Assembly: GCA_964456255.1 (NCBI GenBank)
Contig: CAYWDZ010000176.1
Coordinates: forward strand, 1 to 6,644
Source: ZC4RG30 sp964456255
GTDB lineage: Bacteria > Pseudomonadota > Gammaproteobacteria > Steroidobacterales > Steroidobacteraceae
DNA length: 6,644 nt
Reading direction: 5' to 3'
Below are positions 1 to 5,119 of the stretch, one piece after another (position 1 is the first letter of the stretch; each line of letters opens with the position of its first letter). A model generated the notes under the pieces. It was given only the letters and a program-made list of their open reading frames with translations, was not told the DNA's origin and ran no database searches. The position numbers were made by a program, and so were the translations under genes.

Positions 1-509
1 CGGGCCTGGGCGAAATCGCATTGCCGGCGCTGCAGCCGGGCAGCAGCATCATGCCGGGCAAGGTCAATCCGGTGATACCCGAGGCCACGGCGATGGTGGC
101 GGCCGAGGTGATCGGCAATGACGCGTCGATCACGGTGGCCGGGCAGTCCGGCAACTTCCAGCTCAACGTGATGCTGCCGCTGATCGCCTACAAGGTGCTC
201 GAGTCCATCCGGTTGCTGGCCAATGTCACGCGCGTACTGGCTGATACGGCCATAGCTGGGTTCACCGTCAACGAGGCGCGTTTGAAGGATGCGCTGGAGC
301 GCAATCCCATCCTGGTCACCGCGCTGAATCCGGTGATCGGCTACGAGAAGGGCGCCGCCATTGCCAAGAAGGCCTATGCACAGGGGCTGCCCATCCTCGA
401 GGTCGCTGCGCAGAACACGGATCTCCCCGAGAAGGAACTGAAGTCGCTGCTCGACCCGGCCGAGCTAACGCGAGGCGGCATCAAGGGAGGAACTTCCGGG
501 GGAGGCTAA
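1..509 (+). CDS. fumC: Class II fumarate hydratase (fumarase C), C-terminal part; 5' end outside window
   Basis: This is the last 168 or so residues of a class II fumarase, which reversibly hydrates fumarate to L-malate in the TCA cycle as a cytoplasmic homotetramer. The frame is open from base 3, and the first residues read GLGEIALPALQ. The superfamily signature loop GSSIMPGKVNP follows at once (codons from about 39), and its Lys and Asn belong to the active site. Downstream are GNDASITVAGQSGNFQLNV and the fumarase C-terminal domain with LVTALNPVIGYEKGA. The residues after the signature (SGNF rather than the AGQLQLN of aspartase) favour fumarase over aspartate ammonia-lyase. The first Met or Leu codons seen here are internal, so the true start lies upstream. 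The protein ends in an unusual Gly-rich tail (GGIKGGTSGGG) whose codons also supply the Shine-Dalgarno region of the next gene. The stop overlaps the next ATG by one base (TAATG), which suggests translational coupling. Confidence 0.93.
   Translation, partial: GLGEIALPALQPGSSIMPGKVNPVIPEATAMVAAEVIGNDASITVAGQSGNFQLNVMLPLIAYKVLESIRLLANVTRVLADTAIAGFTVNEARLKDALERNPILVTALNPVIGYEKGAAIAKKAYAQGLPILEVAAQNTDLPEKELKSLLDPAELTRGGIKGGTSGGG
498..505 (+). promoter_or_regulatory. Shine-Dalgarno region for the Nudix gene, inside fumC codons
   Basis: GGGGGAGG lies within the last Gly codons of fumC and ends 3 bases before the ATG at 509. The spacing is short. A second purine run, GGGAGG at 485-490, sits farther upstream. 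With the one-base stop/start overlap, this supports the start at 509 and reinitiation by ribosomes finishing fumC. Confidence 0.6.
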
Positions 510-1168
510 TGAATGCCGCGGCCGCAAGCACCTCCGATCCGAGCGCTGCCTGGCAGCGACTGTTGCAGCGACTGGCCGATTCCCGGCCCTACCATCACCT
601 CGATGCACCGCATCCGGGTGCGCAGTTCTCCCTCGCTGCGTATCCGCAGCTGGCGGCCCTGTTGCCTGCCACGCCGCGCGCCGCCGCGGTGCTGGTTGGG
701 CTGGTCGAACCGGAGCAGGGTGAGCAGGGCATCTTCCTGACCGTGCGTGCCGCGCACCTGCGCCAGCACGCGGGGCAGATCGCGTTTCCCGGCGGAGTCA
801 TGGAAGCCGCAGATGAAGGGCCGGTTGCGGCAGCCCTGCGCGAGGCACAGGAGGAAGTCGGGCTGGAGCCAGCGGCCACGCAGGTGATCGGCTACCTGCC
901 CGACCAGTTCGTGCTCACGGGCTTTCGCATCACACCGGTGGTGGCCAGGTTGCCTGCGGATTTCACGCCGCGACTGGACTGGGCAGAGGTCCAGTCCAGT
1001 TTCATTCTGCCGTTTTCCGTGTTGCTTGATCCGGCCACCGAGCGACCGGGAAAGCGCATGGTTCGCGGCATGGAGGTGGCCGTGCGCGACCTGCACTACG
1101 GCGAGCATCGCATCTGGGGCGCGACCGCCGGCATGCTGCTGCAACTGCGGGCCCTGGCGCTGGAATGA
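509..1168 (+). CDS. Nudix hydrolase, CoA pyrophosphatase (NudL-like)
   Basis: A 219-residue Nudix hydrolase of the CoA-pyrophosphatase type. Family members cleave CoA or its oxidised and acyl forms to 3',5'-ADP and phosphopantetheine derivatives, and are seen as controlling CoA level or removing damaged CoA. The CoA-specific motif just before the Nudix box is clear at residues 84-96 (LRQHAGQIAFPGG). The Nudix box runs from G95 to about L119 and ends REAQEEVGL (R111 E112, E115 E116), which supplies the Mg2+ ligands. It has the one-residue-longer spacing that I recall in E. coli NudL. Later segments (VTGY-like VLTGFRITPVV, and HRIWGATAGM near the C-terminus) also match that family. The N-terminus is about 25-30 residues longer than in NudL. 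The start at 509 overlaps the fumC stop, and the 3' end overlaps mazG by 4 bases, so the three genes are probably co-translated. The family is secure, the exact substrate less so. Confidence 0.9.
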   Translation: MNAAAASTSDPSAAWQRLLQRLADSRPYHHLDAPHPGAQFSLAAYPQLAALLPATPRAAAVLVGLVEPEQGEQGIFLTVRAAHLRQHAGQIAFPGGVMEAADEGPVAAALREAQEEVGLEPAATQVIGYLPDQFVLTGFRITPVVARLPADFTPRLDWAEVQSSFILPFSVLLDPATERPGKRMVRGMEVAVRDLHYGEHRIWGATAGMLLQLRALALE

Positions 1169-1944
1169 CTCACGATCTGCCCGGAATGCAGCGACTGCTG
1201 GCAGTGATGCGCGCGCTGCGCGATCCGGTCAGCGGTTGTCCCTGGGATCTGGCACAGGATGCGCGCTCGCTGACGCGCTATGTCGTCGAGGAGGCCTATG
1301 AGCTGGTAGCCGCCATCGAAGCGGGCGCGGAACCTGCGGTGCGCGACGAGCTGGGGGACCTGCTGTTCCAGGTCGTGTTTCATGCGCAGCTGGCCAGCGA
1401 GCGCGGTGACTACGATTTCGACGCGGTCGCGGCCGGCATCGCCGCCAAGCTCGAGCGCCGCCACCCGCATGTGTTTGCGCCTGATGGCCGCGACGTGACG
1501 CACTGGGAGCAGATCAAGGCGGGGGAACGTGCGGCGCGTGGCGCGGATGGCGTGCTCGATGAAGTGCCGATTGCACTTCCGGCACTCACCCGCGCGGCCA
1601 AGCTGGGCAAGCGTGCCGCTACCGTGGGCTTTGACTGGCCGGACGCGGCGGGGCCGCGGGCCAAATTGCTGGAAGAGCTGGCAGAGGTGGATGCCGCGGC
1701 GCGAGGCGAAGGCCACTCCTCGCTGGAGGACGAAGTCGGGGATCTGCTGCTGGCCGCAGTCAGCCTCGCGCGCCATCTGCGGGTCGATCCGGAAAGCGCG
1801 CTGCGCCGTGCCAACAGCCGCTTCGAGGCACGTTTTCGCGGCATGGAGGCGCTGGCCGCGAGGCGCGGCCACAACCTGGCGGAACTGGATGCCGCGGCAC
1901 TGGACAGGCTCTGGGAAGAAGTCAAAAAGGGTGTTCAGTCCTGA
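1165..1944 (+). CDS. mazG: Nucleoside triphosphate pyrophosphohydrolase MazG
   Basis: A 259-residue MazG, close to the usual 260 or so of the two-domain enzyme. It hydrolyses (d)NTPs to the monophosphate and pyrophosphate, clears aberrant nucleotides, and in E. coli affects the ppGpp level. Both tandem MazG domains are visible. The N-terminal domain has NGCPWD-like SGCPWD (23-28), the EExxE helix (E42, E43, E46) and ExxD (E62, D65 in ELGDLLFQVVFHA), followed by the hallmark KLERRHPHVF (95-104). The C-terminal domain has EExxE (E170, E171, E174) and E190/D193 in EDEVGDLL, so both metal sites look intact. VGFDWPD near 154 and the ALRRAN...RF end also match. The ATGA overlap with the Nudix gene chooses the start at 1165. 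An in-frame ATG at 1186 would give a shorter N-terminus and is the only close alternative. There is no nearby mazEF toxin-antitoxin pair, unlike in E. coli. Confidence 0.95.
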   Translation: MTHDLPGMQRLLAVMRALRDPVSGCPWDLAQDARSLTRYVVEEAYELVAAIEAGAEPAVRDELGDLLFQVVFHAQLASERGDYDFDAVAAGIAAKLERRHPHVFAPDGRDVTHWEQIKAGERAARGADGVLDEVPIALPALTRAAKLGKRAATVGFDWPDAAGPRAKLLEELAEVDAAARGEGHSSLEDEVGDLLLAAVSLARHLRVDPESALRRANSRFEARFRGMEALAARRGHNLAELDAAALDRLWEEVKKGVQS

Positions 1945-2004
1945 TTCATTGACTCCCCGCCAGTATTGCTCCCAGGCCCGAATTCCCCAACGCGGGCCGA
2001 AGAT

Positions 2005-2009
2005 GGAGG
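2005..2009 (+). promoter_or_regulatory. Ribosome-binding site of the glycine-zipper gene
   Basis: GGAGG lies 6 bases before the ATG at 2016 and is the best-placed Shine-Dalgarno sequence in the window. It fixes the start of the glycine-zipper gene. It lies in the 71-bp gap after mazG, the largest gap in the window and hence the most likely place for a new promoter. I could not identify a convincing -35/-10 pair there. Confidence 0.7.
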
Positions 2010-2015
2010 CTAGTC

Positions 2016-2558
2016 ATGAACAACAGAATTCTTGCGACCCTGGCGACCCTGCTGCTGGGCGTGGCGGCTGCGAGCGCGCAGGCCGGCGATCGCTATTCAG
2101 ATGGCAGGGGCCACGATCATGATCGCGGCCGCGGCTACGCCGATGTCCTGCGCGTTGAGCCCATCTTCGAGCGCGTGCGCTATGTGGTGCCGGTGGAACA
2201 CTGCTGGAACGAGCAGGTTGCGTATCGCGAGAGTCCCCATGGCGGGGCCATCCTCGGCGGCGTGCTGGGTGCTGCAGTGGGCAGCAACATCGGTCGTGGA
2301 GCAGATCGTCCGGCCACCACGATCGCCGGGGCCGTCATCGGTGCCGCGATCGGCAGCCAGGTGGCCCGCGACCGCGATGCCCGGTATGTGCGCTACGAGA
2401 CGGTGCGCCGCTGCGAGACCCGTCACGAGGAGCGCTGGGATCATCAGGTGGTGGCGTACCGCGTGAGCTACTTCTATCGGGGGCGTCATGAGGTGGTGCA
2501 GCTCGGCTACGATCCAGGCCGCTGGCTGCGGCTGGATGATGTCCGTCGTCGTGGTTGA
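2016..2558 (+). CDS. Exported glycine-zipper (2TM) envelope protein
   Basis: A 180-residue protein of unknown specific function. Residues 1-23 form a typical Sec signal peptide: MNNR, then a hydrophobic stretch, then ASAQA before GD. It has no lipobox cysteine, so it should be a soluble periplasmic or outer-membrane-associated protein, not a lipoprotein. A His/Asp/Gly/Arg-rich patch follows (about 29-40). A glycine zipper occupies 76-114, with two small-residue hydrophobic segments: G77, G81, G85, G89, G93 and then G105, G109, G113, in GxxxG spacing. This resembles the glycine-zipper 2TM / Rickettsia 17-kDa surface antigen family. The C-terminal 65 residues are rich in Arg, Tyr and His. The two cysteines of the mature protein, C63 and C133, flank the zipper and could form a disulfide. 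The gene ends 18 bp before the PepSY gene. A role in envelope integrity is an inference from the family and the PhoPQ neighbourhood. Confidence 0.8.
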   Translation: MNNRILATLATLLLGVAAASAQAGDRYSDGRGHDHDRGRGYADVLRVEPIFERVRYVVPVEHCWNEQVAYRESPHGGAILGGVLGAAVGSNIGRGADRPATTIAGAVIGAAIGSQVARDRDARYVRYETVRRCETRHEERWDHQVVAYRVSYFYRGRHEVVQLGYDPGRWLRLDDVRRRG

Positions 2559-2576
2559 TCACGTACCATAGCGGCC

Positions 2577-3032
2577 ATGGCGCACGCTTCCCGAGCACCG
2601 AGAGGCTCTGGCAATTGGGCCGGCAGGATCCTGCCGGTCCTTTGCGTTGCGGTGCTGGCCATCGCAAGCGTGCAGGCGAAAGAGAGCAACAAGAAGCAGT
2701 CCGACGAGCGCAGTGCGCCCGGCAAGCTCGAGGCGTTGAAGAAGGTGCAGTCGGCAAAGAGCGAGGACGCACCCCGGCGTGAAGATCCACCGCGGCGCGA
2801 AGACCCGCCGAAGCGCGAGGTCCCGCCGAAGCGCGAGAATCCGCCCGAGTCGGCTGCGAAGGGCATTTCGATGGATCGTGCCGTCAAGCAGGTCGAGAAG
2901 AAGTACAAGGCGCGTGTGGTCCGCACCGACACGCGGCGCAGCGGCGACCGGGTGGTGTACGAATTGAAGGTGTTGTCCGACGAACGCCTGTGGACGGTGC
3001 GGGTGGATGCGGCAACGGGCGAGGAGTTGTAG
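2577..3032 (+). CDS. Exported PepSY-domain protein with proline/charged tandem repeat
   Basis: A 151-residue exported protein. An n-region of about 17 residues is followed by a hydrophobic core (ILPVLCVAVLAIASV), with a likely cleavage after VQA (A34). The mature protein begins with a Lys/Ser/Glu-rich segment, then four tandem 6-residue units (R/K-R-E-x-P-P) at 67-90. The C-terminal domain (about 96-151) has the PepSY pattern: ISMDRAVKQVEKKYKARVV, a YELKVL strand, and an ending WTVRVDAATGEEL. PepSY domains are often regulatory or inhibitory modules in the periplasm. The gene stops 3 bp before the phoP-like regulator, so it is almost certainly co-transcribed with the two-component system and may modulate the sensor. 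The preceding stop codon is in the same frame, so ATG 2577 is the first possible start, although no clear Shine-Dalgarno precedes it. An 18-bp palindrome lies inside the signal-peptide codons. Confidence 0.82.
   Translation: MAHASRAPRGSGNWAGRILPVLCVAVLAIASVQAKESNKKQSDERSAPGKLEALKKVQSAKSEDAPRREDPPRREDPPKREVPPKRENPPESAAKGISMDRAVKQVEKKYKARVVRTDTRRSGDRVVYELKVLSDERLWTVRVDAATGEEL
2617..2640. repeat. Palindrome / strong potential hairpin in the PepSY signal-peptide codons
   Basis: The 18 bases 2620-2637 (CCGGCAGGATCCTGCCGG) form a perfect palindrome. Two further G:C pairs and one G:T pair extend it to 2617-2640. As RNA it could form a 10-pair, very GC-rich stem with a GATC tetraloop, followed by only three T residues. 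It lies about 40 bases after the PepSY start codon. It could be an mRNA structure, an attenuator, a dimeric-protein site or chance. Confidence 0.6.
2775..2846 (+). repeat. Four in-frame 18-bp tandem repeats in the PepSY gene
   Basis: Four consecutive 18-bp units encode RREDPP, RREDPP, KREVPP and KRENPP. Wobble positions differ between units (CCACCG, CCGCCG, CCGCCC for the Pro pairs) while the protein pattern stays, so the repeat is not a very recent duplication. The product would be an extended, charged, proline-rich linker between the export signal and the PepSY domain. Confidence 0.9.
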
Positions 3033-3035
3033 CGC

Positions 3036-3719
3036 ATGCGTGCACTGGTGGTCGAAGATGAAGCGGCGCTGCGCGAGGCACTGCAACGCGATCTGGCTGC
3101 GGCCGGGTTCACGGTCGACGTGGCCGCCGACGGTGAGGAAGGTCTGTTCGCCGGGATCGAGTATCCCATCGACGTGGCGGTCATCGACCTGGGACTGCCG
3201 AAGCTCTCGGGCCTGGATGTGATCCGTCGCCTGCGGGCGAAGGACAAGCGCTTCCCCATCCTGATCCTCACGGCGCGCGATCGCTGGCAGGACAAGGTCG
3301 AGGGGCTGGATGCCGGAGCCGACGACTATGTGGCCAAACCTTTCCACTTCGAGGAAGTGCTGGCGCGATTGCAGGCGCTGCTGCGCAGAAGCGGCGGCTG
3401 GGCTTCGGCGAATCTGGTCTGTGGCCCGGTGGCGCTCGATACGCGTGCGCAGACCGTGAGCGTGGATGGCCAGCCGGTCGAGCTCACGACGTTTGAATAC
3501 CGCATCCTGGAGCACCTGATGCTCAAGGCCGGCGAGGTCATCTCCAAGACCGATCTCACCGAACAGCTGTACGAGCAGGACTTCGAGCGCGACAGCAACG
3601 TCATCGAGGTGTTCATCGGCAGGCTGCGGCGCAAGCTTGATCCGGACGATCGCATCAAGCCCATCGAAACCCTGCGCGGTCGCGGCTATCGCTTCGCGCT
3701 GGCGCGCAGCGCGGGCTGA
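3036..3719 (+). CDS. phoP: PhoP-like OmpR-family response regulator
   Basis: A 227-residue two-domain response regulator, near the usual PhoP length of 223. The receiver domain (1 to about 118) starts MRALVVEDEA with the acidic Mg2+ pair E7/D8, then phospho-acceptor D51 in VIDLGLP, T79 in ILTARDRWQDKVEG, and K101 in DDYVAKPFHFEEVLARLQALLRR. The ARDRWQDKVEG and KPFHFEEV blocks are nearly those of enterobacterial PhoP, which separates it from generic OmpR or PhoB types. The C-terminal winged helix (about 128-225) contains LTTFEYRILEHLM, the recognition-helix region around NVIEVFIGRLRRKL, and the wing IETLRGRGYRF. It is a cytoplasmic transcription factor activated by its kinase partner. GAGGAG at 3021-3026, 9 bases before the ATG, supports the start. 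It follows the PepSY gene by 3 bp and precedes the kinase gene by 30 bp. I saw no PhoP box (paired GTTTA-like repeats) upstream, so autoregulation is not supported. Confidence 0.9.
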   Translation: MRALVVEDEAALREALQRDLAAAGFTVDVAADGEEGLFAGIEYPIDVAVIDLGLPKLSGLDVIRRLRAKDKRFPILILTARDRWQDKVEGLDAGADDYVAKPFHFEEVLARLQALLRRSGGWASANLVCGPVALDTRAQTVSVDGQPVELTTFEYRILEHLMLKAGEVISKTDLTEQLYEQDFERDSNVIEVFIGRLRRKLDPDDRIKPIETLRGRGYRFALARSAG

Positions 3720-3749
3720 TTTTCGCCGGCGGCCAGGGCTTACCTCGGC

Positions 3750-5108
3750 ATGCACTCCATCAGCCGGCGCCTGCTGGTTCTCCTGACAGTGCTGTTGTTG
3801 CTGTTCTTCGGCGTGATGATTGCCGTTCTGGATGCGCGCTTCCGCAGGGTCTCCGAGCTTGCCCTGCGCGAAACCCTGGACGCACAGATGGTGGCGCTGA
3901 TCGCCTCGGCCGAGCCCGATGATGAGGGTCGTGTCGTTCCACGTCTGTCCCTCGATGCTGACAACAAGCTCGCCACACCTGGTTCCGGGCTCTATGCCGC
4001 CGTCATCGACGAGCGCGGCACCTACTGGCGCTCGCCGTCGGCGGTGGGCAGCGTAGAGGATTTCGGCGGTGTGCAGGCACCCGGTCCGCGCACGCTGCGC
4101 TACGTGAACGATCTGCGGGGCGCGCGCCTGATCATGGCAAGTCGCGGACTGCAATGGGAAGACGCCGGCACGCTGACCTTCGTGGTCGCATCGGACCTGA
4201 CCCTGTACGACGCCAACCTGAAGCGCTTCCGGCGCGGACTGGCGGGCGGCTTCGTGGGCGTGGCCTTGTTGCTGCTGGCGTCGCTGGCGGCTCTGCTGCG
4301 CTGGGGCCTGGCGCCGCTTAGAAGGCTGGCGCGCGAAATCGGCGCGGTGGAACGCGGCGAGGTCGAGCGGCTGGATGATCGCTGGCCGGAGGAGTTGCAG
4401 GGCGTGGTGGCCAATCTCAATACGCTGCTGGACGCCGAGCGCAACCGCATCGCTCGCTATCGCGACACGCTGGGCAATCTGGCCCACAGCCTGAAGACCC
4501 CGCTGTCGGTACTGCGTGCAACCTTCACTCCCGACATGCCAGGTGCGTCGCAAGTGGACGAGCAGGTCGAGCGCATGAATGCCATCGTGGAGCATCAATT
4601 GCGACGGGCGGCCACGAGTGGCGGGGCCAGTGTCGGACAGCAGGCCGTGCAGGTGCTGCCGGTGGTGCAGGAATTGCGTCGCACCTTGCTCAAGGCGCAT
4701 GCCCGCAAGGACTTCGCCATCGAACTGGCCATTCCCGAGGAGCTGCTGTTCGTGGGCGACCGCGACGATCTCACCGAGGCGCTCGGCAACCTGATGGATA
4801 ACGCCGCCAAGTGGTGTCAGGGCAGGGTGCGGGTGAGTGCGACGTTGCGCGAGGATGCAGGCGCGGGCCAGAGGCTGCAGCTGCTGGTGGAGGATGATGG
4901 GCCCGGCATTCCGCCGACGGAACGGCAGCGCGTCTTGCAACGGGGCGCGCGCGCTGATGAGCACACGCCGGGACATGGCCTGGGTCTGGCCATGGTGCGT
5001 GACATGGCCGGCCTGTATGGCGGGCGCCTTGTCATCGGTGACTCATCCCTGGGTGGCTGTCGGGCGGAGTTGCACCTGCCAGGTCGCGCACGCGCCAAGG
5101 CAGAGTAG
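3750..5108 (+). CDS. phoQ: PhoQ-like membrane sensor histidine kinase
   Basis: A 452-residue sensor kinase, shorter than E. coli PhoQ (486). It has TM1 at about 8-28, a periplasmic sensor of about 135 residues, TM2 at about 163-186, and a HAMP-like segment (LRWGLAPLRRLAREI onward). The dimerisation/H-box reads YRDTLGNLAHSLKTPLSVL with phosphorylated H246, very like the THSLKTPLAVL of PhoQ. The ATPase has the N-box (LGNLMDNAAKW, N347/N351), G1 (VEDDGPGIP, 380-388) and G2 (GHGLGLAMV, 408-416). All catalytic boxes appear intact. The sensor domain diverges: the run of Asp/Glu that forms the Mg2+-bridging patch in E. coli PhoQ is reduced here to WEDAG (about 136-140), so signal specificity may differ. 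The start at 3750 has only a weak purine run upstream (AGGG at 3735-3738). It follows phoP in the same operon and ends 11 bp before the DAHP synthase ATG. Confidence 0.87.
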   Translation: MHSISRRLLVLLTVLLLLFFGVMIAVLDARFRRVSELALRETLDAQMVALIASAEPDDEGRVVPRLSLDADNKLATPGSGLYAAVIDERGTYWRSPSAVGSVEDFGGVQAPGPRTLRYVNDLRGARLIMASRGLQWEDAGTLTFVVASDLTLYDANLKRFRRGLAGGFVGVALLLLASLAALLRWGLAPLRRLAREIGAVERGEVERLDDRWPEELQGVVANLNTLLDAERNRIARYRDTLGNLAHSLKTPLSVLRATFTPDMPGASQVDEQVERMNAIVEHQLRRAATSGGASVGQQAVQVLPVVQELRRTLLKAHARKDFAIELAIPEELLFVGDRDDLTEALGNLMDNAAKWCQGRVRVSATLREDAGAGQRLQLLVEDDGPGIPPTERQRVLQRGARADEHTPGHGLGLAMVRDMAGLYGGRLVIGDSSLGGCRAELHLPGRARAKAE

Positions 5109-5119
5109 ACTTGCGGCCC

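Noticed and set aside
506..1872. Minus-strand open frames of 212 and 258 codons opposite the Nudix gene and mazG
   Set aside because: Both lie entirely over well-supported sense genes, have His/Arg/Gln-rich translations and no convincing start signals.
1949..1954. TTGACT just after the mazG stop, as a -35 box
   Set aside because: There is no -10-like hexamer at 15-19 bases downstream; the nearest AT-rich hexamer is 9 bases away.
1975..1998. Inverted repeat GGCCCG / CGGGCC in the mazG to glycine-zipper gap, as a possible terminator
   Set aside because: The stem is only 6 bp with a 12-base loop and no T tract, too weak to call a terminator. It remains the only candidate boundary between the two gene groups.
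1945..2015. PhoP box (paired GTTTA-like repeats) ahead of the envelope genes
   Set aside because: No such repeats are present here or before the PepSY gene, so PhoP control of this unit is not supported by sequence.
2559..4976. An 805-codon open frame on the minus strand across PepSY, phoP and most of phoQ
   Set aside because: The + strand carries three clear family proteins over the same bases. The antisense product is Gln/Arg/His/Ala-rich with no recognisable domain. Its openness follows from high GC and from the three sense genes sharing one frame.
5106..5111. TAGACT before the DAHP synthase as a -10 box
   Set aside because: No acceptable -35 sequence is found at the right distance, and the TAG is the phoQ stop codon. 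A single hexamer match is not enough.
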